This document shows positions 44,580 through 53,442 of a stretch of 64,000 nucleotides of DNA, in pieces (the stretch's first letter is position 1; the number at the start of each line of letters is the position of its first letter). Source of the stretch: RGZA01 sp964568585 (lineage in GTDB: Bacteria; Pseudomonadota; Alphaproteobacteria; UBA9219; RGZA01); contig CAZMQI010000002.1 in the NCBI GenBank assembly GCA_964568585.1, positions 1-64,000 on the forward strand, in the 5' to 3' direction. A program made the translations under genes and the position numbers. A model generated the notes under the pieces. It was not told where the DNA came from and did not search any database. It worked only from the letters and a program-made list of their open reading frames with translations.

Positions 44580-46217
44580 ATGGCAAATCCAACTTCCTTA
44601 AGATCGCGCGCACAGCAGCCCCGCCAGCAGCAACAGCAACAATATGTTCAAGAAGAACGCTTTCAAGAACAACAGTGGGACGAACATCAGCAAGATGAAA
44701 ATTTTGATGTCGCGCTGCATCTGGCCAGCCACGCACAACGCTTGAAGAATGTAGATTCATCTCTCACCTACTTCGAACAATCCTTGAAAAATTTCCAAGC
44801 AGTGTATGTTCAGGAACGTAATCGCCAAAATAAATATCTCGCCATCCTTGGTGGCTGCATCGCCATCACTGTACTTGCGGTTGCGTTCTGGCCACGTGGC
44901 GGCACCACGAATTCCGCTGCGCCGATTCAATCCGCACAACAACGCATACAACAACAAATGGCTGCGCCACTGGCGCCGGTAGCGATGCCGCAAGCTCAAC
45001 AAACCTATGCGCCAAACTTTGCAGCAGCGCCACAAGTGCAGCAGCAAATGCCACAAATCCAAGCGCCTACCATGCGCGCTCCCGCGAACGTTGTTGCACT
45101 TGGCGCACGCTACGACCAACAAACCCAGCGTAATACTCAAGCATATCTTGCAGCGCCCGCACAGCCTGTCTATCAACAGCCAGTTCCCGTTCAACCACGC
45201 CTGAGCCCGTTCCAGATTACCGTACAAAATAAATTAGCTGCTAAAGGCGAAGCAGTGCCTGCTGATTGGCAACCCTTATTCAACCGCGAAGCAAGCGGCG
45301 ATAAAAAAGGCAAGCTTCTGGTTGCTGCAAAATTCCTTAAAGGTGAAGGCGTGCAACGCGACCAAGCTTTTGCCGTTGAGATGATCCGCCAAGCAGCAGA
45401 TGCGGGCGAAAAAGAAGCGATGATGTGGCTCGCTTACGCGAACCAAGGCGGCAACATCGGTAAAACCGATATCAATGCAGCTATCCGTTGGTTCCAGGCA
45501 GCAGGTAAGGCGGGCGTCAATCAAGCCTACACCGAACTTGGCCGCATTTATGAAACCGGAGCAGATGGCGCTCCCGATATTGAAACCGCACTTGCGTGGT
45601 ATCAACGCGGTGCACAAGCAGGCGATGCCAAAGCTGCTGAAGCCATCAATCGCCTAACTGCTGGCCAACAAGCTGCACAACAACCTATTCAACAACCACA
45701 ATATGCTGCGCCTGTTTACCAAGCACCAGCACCCATAGCACCAATTGGCGCGTCACCCGCACAACAACTCCAGCAAATGATTCAGCCCGCAGGCGGGTTG
45801 GGTCAGGGCGCCCAGAATATTAATACGAATGCTCCGAACGATATTTTTGTTCCTGCACCTGCTCAGGCTGCACAAATTCAACAACCCATCACACCGGCGG
45901 TTGCCCAACAAATCGCAAATGAGATCGATAACTCCATTGCCCCTGCCTATTCGGCAACGCCTGTGGTCGCTTCTGTGCCAACCCCTGCACCATCGACCCA
46001 AGTGGGCATGAGCAAGGAACAAGCCAGCGCAGATAACAAAGCGATTCAACGTATGCTACGCGTCCTAGGTTACAAGGTTGACCGCGTGGACGGCGAATAC
46101 GGCCCGCAAACAGCATCAGCCATTCGCGCTTACCAACGTGATCATTCCGTATATCCGGACGGCGAACCATCCGCTGAGTTGATTGACTCGCTGATGCGCG
46201 ATGTACGCGGTCAGTAA
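44580..46217 (+). CDS. PodJ-like protein: cytoplasmic Gln-rich part, one TM, Sel1 repeats, peptidoglycan-binding domain
   Basis: The 545-residue product has a Gln-rich cytoplasmic N-terminus with a short coiled coil (1-82) and one transmembrane helix (about 86-104). A long Gln/Ala/Pro linker, about three Sel1-like repeats (GDKKGKLLVAAKFLKGEGV, NAAIRWFQAAGKAG, ETALAWYQRGAQAGDAKAAE), a second linker and a C-terminal PG-binding domain (RMLRVLGYKVDRVDGEYGPQ) follow. That order resembles the alphaproteobacterial polarity factor PodJ, but with a much shorter cytoplasmic part. A role at a pole or septum is inference. Confidence 0.75.
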   Translation: MANPTSLRSRAQQPRQQQQQQYVQEERFQEQQWDEHQQDENFDVALHLASHAQRLKNVDSSLTYFEQSLKNFQAVYVQERNRQNKYLAILGGCIAITVLAVAFWPRGGTTNSAAPIQSAQQRIQQQMAAPLAPVAMPQAQQTYAPNFAAAPQVQQQMPQIQAPTMRAPANVVALGARYDQQTQRNTQAYLAAPAQPVYQQPVPVQPRLSPFQITVQNKLAAKGEAVPADWQPLFNREASGDKKGKLLVAAKFLKGEGVQRDQAFAVEMIRQAADAGEKEAMMWLAYANQGGNIGKTDINAAIRWFQAAGKAGVNQAYTELGRIYETGADGAPDIETALAWYQRGAQAGDAKAAEAINRLTAGQQAAQQPIQQPQYAAPVYQAPAPIAPIGASPAQQLQQMIQPAGGLGQGAQNINTNAPNDIFVPAPAQAAQIQQPITPAVAQQIANEIDNSIAPAYSATPVVASVPTPAPSTQVGMSKEQASADNKAIQRMLRVLGYKVDRVDGEYGPQTASAIRAYQRDHSVYPDGEPSAELIDSLMRDVRGQ

Positions 46218-46242
46218 TGGTGCAGTCAATAGACCCGACTAA

Positions 46243-47124
46243 TTAGAACCCGCTCACGGCAACCCACCAGCCACGATCAAGCTGACGTATCTTGCTAGCT
46301 GCCACTTCTGCATCAAGCGCATTTTTAAATAATCCAAAGCATGTCGCGCCAGAACCCGACATACGCGCCAGCAAACAATCCTGCTGATCATTCAAAGCCA
46401 TCAATACATCATTCACTGGTTCGCATAACAATTTGGCAGGCTCTTGCAAATCATTGCAACGCGCAGATAGTTGTGCGGCAAGCTCTGCTGCGCTTTGCGG
46501 CATATTCGGCAGTCGCGCTGCCTGCGAATAATCCCCCACACGCGCTTTGAATACATGCTGGGTTGCCAATGGAACATTGGGGTTCACTAACACCATAGTG
46601 GTGCGCGGCAATCCATCCACCCCGTCGATTACATCACCAATACCGCCAAAATAACATGGCTTGTTATATAAACACGCCAATACATCCGCGCCAGTTTCTT
46701 TGGCAGTGCGTATAACAGCATCGCTATTCACATTCACGTTCCATAACTTTGCGGCAGCACGTAGCGCGGCAGCAGCATCTGCCGAGCCGCCGCCAATGCC
46801 GGATGCGACAGGAAGATTTTTATAAAGGCGCACTTCCATATGTGGCGCACGATTAATCTTGCTCGCAAGGCCACGTATGGCACGCGTCACCAGATTGTTA
46901 TCCTTGGACTCTTTTTGCAATAAAGCAGACTGTGGGCCAGTGATATTCAGACTATAGGCATTAGATGGGGTGATGGTGATTTCATCAGCCGCCGCCGCGC
47001 CATCATTGGCGAATACCACCAAACTATCCAGTAAATGATAGCCATCCTCACGTTTTCCTGTCACATGCAGGTATAGGTTTATTTTGGCTGGCGCGCGTTC
47101 TACAATGCTTGCGGGCTGGTTCAT
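46243..47124 (-). CDS. ispE: 4-diphosphocytidyl-2-C-methyl-D-erythritol kinase
   Basis: IspE phosphorylates CDP-methylerythritol in the MEP isoprenoid pathway. The 293-residue GHMP kinase has APAKINLYLHVTGKREDGYH at the N-terminus, the ATP loop LPVASGIGGGSADAAAALR, and the C-terminal ARMSGSGATCFGLF. It is convergent with the PodJ-like gene and divergent from the ymdB-like gene with 25 bp between starts. Confidence 0.95.
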   Translation of the reverse strand: MNQPASIVERAPAKINLYLHVTGKREDGYHLLDSLVVFANDGAAAADEITITPSNAYSLNITGPQSALLQKESKDNNLVTRAIRGLASKINRAPHMEVRLYKNLPVASGIGGGSADAAAALRAAAKLWNVNVNSDAVIRTAKETGADVLACLYNKPCYFGGIGDVIDGVDGLPRTTMVLVNPNVPLATQHVFKARVGDYSQAARLPNMPQSAAELAAQLSARCNDLQEPAKLLCEPVNDVLMALNDQQDCLLARMSGSGATCFGLFKNALDAEVAASKIRQLDRGWWVAVSGF

Positions 47125-47149
47125 ATGGCCACCTTAGAAAGATATAAGA

Positions 47150-47956
47150 ATGAAGATAATATTTTTTGGTGATATTATGGGCCGTGCGGGGCGCGATGCG
47201 CTAGCGCAATTTCTACCCAGCTTAATGGCACAGCACAAGCCGGACTTTGTGGTGGCGAATGCCGAAAACGCCGCTGCTGGCTATGGGCTTACCCTTAAAA
47301 TCGCTTCGGACCTATTCGCGCTTGGCATCGATGTGCTGACGACCGGCAACCATGTCTGGGATCAAAAGGAATTACTCAGTACCATTCAAAATGAACCGCG
47401 CATTCTGCGCCCATGCAATTTTCCCAAAGACACGCCGGGTTCGGGCAGTTTTGTTGCCCAATCCAAAACGGGTAAGAAATTACTGGTGGTGAATGTGATG
47501 GGCCGTTTGTTCATGGATGCGATGGATGATCCATTCTCCACCACCACCGAATGCGTGAATGCTCATACCCTTGGCAAAACCGTGGATGGCATTTTAATCG
47601 ATGTTCACTGTGAAGCCAGTTCCGAAAAACAAGCCATCGCCCATTTATTCGATGGACGCGTGACGGCAGTTCTTGGAACCCACACCCATGTGCCAACCGC
47701 CGATGACCGTATTCTTGCCAAAGGAACGGCATTCCAAACCGATACTGGTATGTGCGGTGATTACGACAGTGTGATTGGCATGAAGAAAGAATTATCGGTC
47801 CAACGCATGACGCGCAAATATTCGTTTGAACGCTTAACGCCAGCCGAAGGCGAAGGCACGGTATGCGCCGCGCTGGTTGAAAGCGATGACAAAACCGGTT
47901 TAGCCAAAAGCATTTCAACCTTCCGCATGGGCGGAGCCCTCAAGCAAACGGCTTAA
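47150..47956 (+). CDS. YmdB-family calcineurin-like phosphoesterase
   Basis: The 268-residue metallophosphoesterase (TIGR00282 family) contains FFGDIMGRAGRDAL, NAENAAAGYGL, TTGNHVWDQKEL, IDVHCEASSEKQAI and GTHTHVPTADDRI, which together form the dimetal site. Bacillus YmdB hydrolyses 2'3'-cyclic nucleotides; the alphaproteobacterial role is less clear. It precedes rnhB by 14 bp in the same direction. Confidence 0.92.
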   Translation: MKIIFFGDIMGRAGRDALAQFLPSLMAQHKPDFVVANAENAAAGYGLTLKIASDLFALGIDVLTTGNHVWDQKELLSTIQNEPRILRPCNFPKDTPGSGSFVAQSKTGKKLLVVNVMGRLFMDAMDDPFSTTTECVNAHTLGKTVDGILIDVHCEASSEKQAIAHLFDGRVTAVLGTHTHVPTADDRILAKGTAFQTDTGMCGDYDSVIGMKKELSVQRMTRKYSFERLTPAEGEGTVCAALVESDDKTGLAKSISTFRMGGALKQTA

Positions 47957-47970
47957 CAGACGGCGTAAGC

Positions 47971-48588
47971 ATGCCAACACTGCTTTATGAAATTGAATGT
48001 GGTCGTAATAACGGTGTGCTGATTGCCGGCACCGATGAAGCAGGACGCGGGCCATTGGCAGGCCCAGTGGTCGCAGCTGCCGTTATCATTCCCGAAAACT
48101 TTCCAGAAAAACTGGCCAAGACGATTAACGATAGCAAACAACTCACCGAAAAAAAGCGCGAGATATTATTCCCGCACATCACCGAATGCTGCGTTCACGG
48201 CATTGCCGAATGCTCAGCGCAAGAAATCGACACCATAAATATTCTGCAAGCAAGCTTGTTGGCAATGAAACGCGCGGTGCTGCAACTGTCATCGCAGCCT
48301 TCCTTCGTGTTGGTGGATGGCAATAAATCGCCGAATATCCCAAGGATGAAAAACATCCCTATCGTAAAGGGCGATAGCAAAAGCCTGTCAATTGCGGCGG
48401 CGTCCATTTTGGCCAAGGTCACGCGCGACCGGCTGATGCAAAAGCTGCACCTTGAGCATCCGCATTACGGCTGGGACCATAATGCGGGCTACCCCACCGC
48501 CGAGCATCTTGCCGCGCTGCAAACCCATGGCATCACCCCGCATCACCGCCAGAGTTTTGGGCCAGTTCGTAATCTGGCTGGTGGTTAG
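47971..48588 (+). CDS. rnhB: Ribonuclease HII
   Basis: RNase HII removes ribonucleotides and RNA primers from DNA. The 205-residue product has GTDEAGRGPLAGPVVAAAV with the Asp-Glu pair, DSKQLTEKKRE, VDGNKSPNIP and the C-terminal HHRQSFGPVR. Length is normal. In many alphaproteobacteria rnhB stands directly beside a GANTC methyltransferase gene, and that arrangement is kept here: ccrM follows after 267 bp. Confidence 0.96.
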   Translation: MPTLLYEIECGRNNGVLIAGTDEAGRGPLAGPVVAAAVIIPENFPEKLAKTINDSKQLTEKKREILFPHITECCVHGIAECSAQEIDTINILQASLLAMKRAVLQLSSQPSFVLVDGNKSPNIPRMKNIPIVKGDSKSLSIAAASILAKVTRDRLMQKLHLEHPHYGWDHNAGYPTAEHLAALQTHGITPHHRQSFGPVRNLAGG

Positions 48589-48619
48589 ACATATATATGT
48601 GTCTTCGGCCTGTGCTTTT

Positions 48620-48680
48620 AAGAATGGCGACCGCCATTCCGCGAGCTAATGCGAGCGTAGCCATGCGGCGTTTGAGCAAT
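48620..48680 (+). repeat. Palindromic interspersed repeat, copy 1
   Basis: This 61-bp element aligns without gaps to 53783-53843 with about 78% identity. It folds into two hairpins. The first is GAATGGC-GACC-GCCATTC. The second pairs GAGCG with CGTTT using G-T wobbles. The middle base pair of the first stem is T-A here and C-G in the other copy. Size and position after rnhB suggest a REP- or MITE-like extragenic element. Confidence 0.75.
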
Positions 48681-48687
48681 AATCTGT

Positions 48688-48701
48688 GACTCAGAAGACT
48701 C
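48688..48701 (+). promoter_or_regulatory. Two GANTC methylation sites upstream of ccrM
   Basis: GACTC occurs at 48688-48692 and again at 48697-48701, nine bases apart and about 155-170 bp before ccrM. The Caulobacter ccrM promoter region also carries a pair of GANTC sites through which methylation state affects transcription. A similar feedback here is an inference from position. Confidence 0.55.
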
Positions 48702-48776
48702 ACTCAGAATGCCCAATTTCTTAACAGCCTGATTTTTATAAATAATTTACTAATCGGTCCTACCGTAGTCCGGTGT

Positions 48777-48821
48777 TTATCCACAGGCGTTCAACTGCTA
48801 TGGTCGCCAGAGTTATCCACA
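48777..48821 (+). promoter_or_regulatory. Two perfect DnaA boxes upstream of ccrM
   Basis: TTATCCACA occurs at 48777-48785 and 48813-48821, same orientation, 36 bp apart, with the second ending 35 bp before the ccrM start. An AT-rich stretch lies at 48730-48755. Both boxes match the nine-base DnaA consensus exactly. They are well placed for DnaA to activate or block the ccrM promoter. Confidence 0.7.
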
Positions 48822-48855
48822 GAAATTCAACGCTCTTTTCAAGGCCTTTTGTCCA

Positions 48856-50043
48856 ATGGCTATGCCTAAGAAGTCCGCATCTGTAACGAAGTCCAAAAAG
48901 GCAGCTCCCGCTAAAGGTGCTCCAAAGGTATTAGCCCCCCTTAGCACCTTGCCGCTCAACACCATCCTTGCCGGCAATTGCATCGAGCTGATGAACAGCC
49001 TGCCCGAAGCCAGCGTGGATATGATCTTCGCGGACCCGCCATACAATCTGCAACTTTCTGGCGAATTGCACCGCCCTGACAATTCACGCGTGGATGGTGT
49101 GGATGATGCATGGGACCAATTCAGTTCATTCAAGGATTACGATGCGTTCACTGTTGCATGGCTGAAAGCCGCACGCCGCATTTTAAAACCCGATGGCGCG
49201 TTATGGGTCATCGGCAGCTACCATAATATCTTCCGCGTGGGTTCCGCGTTGCAAGATATCGGGTATTGGATTTTAAACGATGTGATCTGGCGCAAAGCCA
49301 ACCCGATGCCGAACTTCAAAGGCAAACGTTTTACCAACGCACATGAAACACTTATCTGGTGCGCCAAGGATGCAAAGGGTCGCCCGACGTTTAATTACGA
49401 AGCGATGAAAGCGTTCAACGATGATTTGCAAATGCGTAGCGATTGGTTCATTCCCATCTGCTCCGGCAATGAACGGTTGAAAGACGATGCGGGTGATAAA
49501 ACCCACCCCACGCAAAAACCCGAAGCGCTGTTAACCCGCGTGATGATGGCATCCACCAAGCCCGGTGATGTTGTCCTTGACCCGTTCTTTGGCACCGGCA
49601 CAACAGGCGCGGTTGCTAAGCAATTTGGCCGCCATTTCATCGGTTGCGAGCAGGATATTGGCTACATTGCTGCTGCTAAAAAACGCATTGCGAATGTGCA
49701 AGCGATTAGCGATGAAGAATTATTGAAGATTACATCGAAGCGTGAAGAAGCGCGCATTCCGTTTGGCACATTACTGGAACGCGGTCTTATCCGCCCCGGC
49801 CAAGCCTTGTTCGATCATCGCAAGCGTTTCTCCGCCAAAGTGAAAGCCGATGCGAGCATCATTGCGCCATCACCCCTTGGGCAAATCAGCGGCTCTATCC
49901 ATAAAGTCGGCGCCGAAGTACAAGGCGCACCTGCATGTAATGGTTGGGCGTTCTGGCATTATGAACCGAAGAAGGGTTTGTTGCAGCCAATTGATATCCT
50001 GCGTCAACAAATCCGCGCCGAAAACGGCGGTTCGGTGAATTAA
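48856..50043 (+). CDS. ccrM: Cell-cycle-regulated adenine DNA methyltransferase (GANTC)
   Basis: CcrM methylates the adenine of GANTC and links gene expression to replication in alphaproteobacteria. The 395-residue product has the catalytic motif DPPYNLQLSGEL early and the SAM motif DPFFGTGTTGAVAKQFGRHF late, a beta-type order. It also has the CcrM-specific C-terminal domain (RIPFGTLLERGLIRPGQALF, ending with WAFWHYE). A Lys-rich, Ala-rich leader of about 35 residues precedes the domain. Upstream DNA carries two GANTC sites and two DnaA boxes, suggesting cell-cycle control. Confidence 0.97.
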   Translation: MAMPKKSASVTKSKKAAPAKGAPKVLAPLSTLPLNTILAGNCIELMNSLPEASVDMIFADPPYNLQLSGELHRPDNSRVDGVDDAWDQFSSFKDYDAFTVAWLKAARRILKPDGALWVIGSYHNIFRVGSALQDIGYWILNDVIWRKANPMPNFKGKRFTNAHETLIWCAKDAKGRPTFNYEAMKAFNDDLQMRSDWFIPICSGNERLKDDAGDKTHPTQKPEALLTRVMMASTKPGDVVLDPFFGTGTTGAVAKQFGRHFIGCEQDIGYIAAAKKRIANVQAISDEELLKITSKREEARIPFGTLLERGLIRPGQALFDHRKRFSAKVKADASIIAPSPLGQISGSIHKVGAEVQGAPACNGWAFWHYEPKKGLLQPIDILRQQIRAENGGSVN

Positions 50044-50056
50044 ATCTGTAAATTGA

Positions 50057-51406
50057 TTACGCGCTGCCATTGCCATTACTTGGGCGTGCGGAGCGCCCAT
50101 AAAATGGTACTACGTTTCGTAATTTTTCTATGCGACTGGCAAAGTCGAGTACCTCGGGCATAACTTCCTGAAGGTGACGAGAGCCATTGAAAATACCATA
50201 ATGACCAACCTTTGGCTGAGTATATTTCACTTTTCTGGCTTCAGGAATGTTGGAGCACAGCGCATGCGCGGCATGGGTTTGCCCAGCACCCGTAATATCA
50301 TCTTTTTCACCTTCAATAGTCATCAAGGAGACATGGCGAATTTTAGTTAAATCAATCACGCGTTCTTGCGGTGTGCCTTCGCGGTACTTGAAGACACCGC
50401 GTGGCAAATGATGCTCAAAAAACACCTTCACATTTGTTTGCCATACATACCGTGCGGTAGGGTCCATGACCGCTTCATATTCATCATAGAACGCGCGGTG
50501 TTTCTCGGCGCTATCGCCATCCCCCCTGACCAGATTCATAAAGTGATCATGATCGGCCTTCATATGCTTATCAATATTCGGAAATTTGAATGCATTTAAC
50601 ATGGCATAGCCCGGGGCAACCAAGCGTCCAAAACCCGGATAACGGGATGGCACATAATCAAATAATTTTCGTAATGTGTTTAACCCATATTTTAAAGCGT
50701 TGGTGTTTACAGGCGTTGGATTAATGCGCGTATCAATAGGCCCGCCACGCAACGTCACACTCATGGGAACATGAGGATCGTTATCTGCTTCCATCATAGC
50801 AATCGCGGCCATCACAGGTACAGATGGCTGGCACACCGCATCGACATGCACATTGCCCTTAAAACTACGAAATACATCGACCATATAATCAATATAGTCA
50901 TCCAGATCAAAATCCTCTGCGCCCGCAGCAACCGGAACATCCCGTGGATTATGCCAATCGGTGATATAAATATTTTCATGCGGCAGAAAGGCTTCAACTG
51001 TACCACGCAGCAAGGTTGCATAATGTCCCGACATTGGCGCAACAAAGAGTCGATTGGAATCTGGGGCGCGGCCTTGGGGCAAATCACGATCAAAATGCAA
51101 TAAATCCATAAACGGCTTAGTCATTACAACTTTCTCGCGTACCGCAACTTCTTGCCCATCCACAACAGTAATAGGCAAGTTGAATTCGGGGCGAGCATAA
51201 CGGCGAGTTTTGCGTTCAAATGTTTCACACGCCGCCCCCACCCAGCGAGCCATGTTGGTGGTAGCCACCAAAACTGCGTCAGTGGCAAACCCAAGGGGTG
51301 TAAATTGTAAAGGATTTGCCGGGTGGTGAAGAATACTGCTTGCGAACTTGACACTAGCCTCGGTCATGTGTGCGCCAGCCGAGCCCGCAATCGCTCCTGC
51401 GCGCAT
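50057..51406 (-). CDS. phaZ: Intracellular poly-3-hydroxybutyrate depolymerase (start uncertain)
   Basis: The product belongs to the PhaZ intracellular depolymerases, which mobilise PHB granules. VDAVCQPSVP holds the Cys nucleophile (C192 in this numbering), with TLRGGPIDTRINPTPVN and the C-terminal KVGHYGIFNGSRH (His). The ATG at 51406 gives 449 residues, but homologous-looking sequence (LSYILHDAAHDLAEP) continues in frame upstream to at least 51451 without an ATG, GTG or TTG. A CTG (51449-51451) or another rare start could be used. It implies PHB storage. Confidence 0.9.
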   Translation of the reverse strand: MRAGAIAGSAGAHMTEASVKFASSILHHPANPLQFTPLGFATDAVLVATTNMARWVGAACETFERKTRRYARPEFNLPITVVDGQEVAVREKVVMTKPFMDLLHFDRDLPQGRAPDSNRLFVAPMSGHYATLLRGTVEAFLPHENIYITDWHNPRDVPVAAGAEDFDLDDYIDYMVDVFRSFKGNVHVDAVCQPSVPVMAAIAMMEADNDPHVPMSVTLRGGPIDTRINPTPVNTNALKYGLNTLRKLFDYVPSRYPGFGRLVAPGYAMLNAFKFPNIDKHMKADHDHFMNLVRGDGDSAEKHRAFYDEYEAVMDPTARYVWQTNVKVFFEHHLPRGVFKYREGTPQERVIDLTKIRHVSLMTIEGEKDDITGAGQTHAAHALCSNIPEARKVKYTQPKVGHYGIFNGSRHLQEVMPEVLDFASRIEKLRNVVPFYGRSARPSNGNGSA

Positions 51407-51540
51407 TGGTTCCGCTAAATCATGTGCTGCGTCGTGTAAAATATAACTCAGAGCGCTACCATCTATTGTTTTAAAATGGATGGTAAGCCTATGCCTCGAT
51501 TCGGGAGGGTGTCTATGTAGCTAGTGTGCAGCGCACACAA

Positions 51541-52293
51541 CTAGAACGGCACGAAGTAGAAAAAGCGGTTGCGATACAACGGATCCGAGAAAAATTCAAT
51601 AGAATGCATCGTCGCCTTTACTTTCCACAACCGGTCATTCGCGCCTTGCTGCGTTGTGAAGACCGACGGGCCTATGTATTCGGCATCGGTGATTTCGATG
51701 TTAAAGCGCACATAGGCAATGCGGTTGGGGTTATTCGCCTGTTCGAACTTCTGCCGCAAATCCTTGGCTTGCTCTTCACTTAAACGTAGACCCGGCAAGG
51801 TCACGGGGTTATTGGTGATAACCTGAAAACGGGAGGGCAGCAAAATGTTGTTGGGTTTGGTGCAAACCTCGGCATGGGGGCGCGCATCCGTCGGGAACGT
51901 ATTCACCTTCTGCATCGGCGTCTGTTCGGAGAACAGGTAATATTTTGACTCAGCATCATAACGCGAGAACATGATTTTGCTGCGAACCGACAACCGTGTG
52001 GGGAATTTGTTAGAGCGTGGCGCAAGCCATTTCTTCATCGCTTCACGCGCCTGGTTCCAGCGGAACTCGTCATTGAAGCTGCCCTGCACCACATCGCAAT
52101 GCGCGACCATGCTATAGGCATCAAGGAAATCGGTATTTTCAGGTTTGAATTTACCAATCTTAATCAACGCATGCAGCACATTCACATAATTCAAATCCAG
52201 ATAGCTACGCACGGGCGGGTTAGCCGACGCAGGCAATGGCGCGAGAACGGCTGCTATTAAAAAAAACGTGATGAGGTTAAGTGTTCGTTTCAT
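51541..52293 (-). CDS. Secreted protein of unknown function
   Basis: From the ATG at 52293 the product is 250 residues with a signal peptide (MKRTLNLITFFLIAAVLAPL, cleaved near ASA-NP). The mature part is soluble and mixed alpha/beta, with YVNVLHALIKIGKFKPENTD, REAMKKWLAPRSNKFPTRLS, and a C-terminal YRNRFFYFVPF. I do not recognise the family. The start overlaps the mutY stop by one base (TGATG), so it is co-translated with mutY. A hairpin (GTGTGC/GCACAC) surrounds its stop codon. Confidence 0.75.
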   Translation of the reverse strand: MKRTLNLITFFLIAAVLAPLPASANPPVRSYLDLNYVNVLHALIKIGKFKPENTDFLDAYSMVAHCDVVQGSFNDEFRWNQAREAMKKWLAPRSNKFPTRLSVRSKIMFSRYDAESKYYLFSEQTPMQKVNTFPTDARPHAEVCTKPNNILLPSRFQVITNNPVTLPGLRLSEEQAKDLRQKFEQANNPNRIAYVRFNIEITDAEYIGPSVFTTQQGANDRLWKVKATMHSIEFFSDPLYRNRFFYFVPF

Positions 52294-53417
52294 CAAGACT
52301 TTTCTAAACCCAAATGGTGTTGTGCAGCATCCGCAATCCGGCGTGTCAGCGTTGGTAATGCCAGTGTGGACAAGTCTTTCCATTTCATCCAGCGATATTC
52401 GCCATTATCCATAGTATGGGGAGAAAATGCGGCACTGCTATGGCCAATTCGCAACGCTGTTTCAAGTTTGAAATGCGAAAACACATGCGATACAGGCTTT
52501 GCCCCCGCAATCCAGCGCAAAGGTGCGGGCGCATGGCGTTTCAAAACGCCCTTATTCGGCTTGGTTGCTTCCCAAGGCGTGCTGGGAAATTCCCACATCC
52601 CACCCAGCAATCCTTTATCTTCACGTTTTCTTAATAACACGTCACCTTTTTTGTTCACGGCGATGAAGGCAGTCATAAATTTTTGCGGTGATTTTTGTTT
52701 AGCGATTTTACGTGGATAATCTTCCATCGTGCCGTGTGCATAGGCGTTGCAGTTTTTCCGCCAAGGGCATGTGGTACAAAGCGGGTTTCGTGGCAAACAA
52801 ACCGTTGCGCCCAACTCCATGACTGCTTGCGAATAATCACCAAAACGATTTTTTGGCAAACAGTTTGCTGCCAAGTCGTGCAATGTTTTTTTAGCGGCTG
52901 GTAATTTTTCTTCGACTGCGAAAATGCGTGCCATTACACGTTCCACATTTCCATCAACCACCACCGTTTTTTTATCGAATGCTATCGCCGCAATTGCGGC
53001 TGCGGTGTATGGGCCAATGCCCGGCAATGCACGTAATGCTGTTTCATCTTGCGGGATGTTACCACCATGCTGCGCCACAATAGCGCGAACGCATTCATGT
53101 AAAAACTTTGCACGGCGATAATAACCAAGACCAGACCATGCATGACGCACATCATCCAGCGAGGCGTTGGCAAGCGCCGCCAAGGTCGGCCAACGCTTGG
53201 TGAAAGCTTTAAAATACGGAATGACCGTGACCACCTGCGTTTGCTGTAACATGAATTCCGACAGTAATTCATGATACGGATTTGGCCGTTTAGCACCCTT
53301 CACGCGCGCATTCTTAACTCTCCACGGCATATCTCTCCCATGCGCGTCATACCAGCGCAGCAAAGCAGCGGGAGATGGTGGCTTTAAAGCATGTTTTTTG
53401 GGGACTCTACGAATCAT
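52293..53417 (-). CDS. mutY: A/G-specific adenine glycosylase
   Basis: MutY removes adenine mispaired with 8-oxoguanine. The 374-residue protein has LLSEFMLQQTQV with the catalytic Glu, the helix-hairpin-helix LPGIGPYTAAAIAA, VDGNVERVMARI with the catalytic Asp, and the [4Fe-4S] motif C-(6)-C-(2)-C-(5)-C in CLPRNPLCTTCPWRKNC. The C-terminal Nudix-like domain for 8-oxoG recognition is present (GGMWEFPSTPWE). The ATG at 53417 gives MIRRVPKKHA. It is divergent from and overlaps the 5' side of the DciA-like gene region by none. Confidence 0.95.
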   Translation of the reverse strand: MIRRVPKKHALKPPSPAALLRWYDAHGRDMPWRVKNARVKGAKRPNPYHELLSEFMLQQTQVVTVIPYFKAFTKRWPTLAALANASLDDVRHAWSGLGYYRRAKFLHECVRAIVAQHGGNIPQDETALRALPGIGPYTAAAIAAIAFDKKTVVVDGNVERVMARIFAVEEKLPAAKKTLHDLAANCLPKNRFGDYSQAVMELGATVCLPRNPLCTTCPWRKNCNAYAHGTMEDYPRKIAKQKSPQKFMTAFIAVNKKGDVLLRKREDKGLLGGMWEFPSTPWEATKPNKGVLKRHAPAPLRWIAGAKPVSHVFSHFKLETALRIGHSSAAFSPHTMDNGEYRWMKWKDLSTLALPTLTRRIADAAQHHLGLEKS

Positions 53418-53442
53418 AGGTTTGAATATAGGATAAAAGCTA

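Noticed and set aside
48721..48855. Possible replication origin (two DnaA boxes and an AT-rich stretch)
   Set aside because: Only two boxes, in front of ccrM, and none of the usual origin neighbours. Promoter control is the simpler reading.
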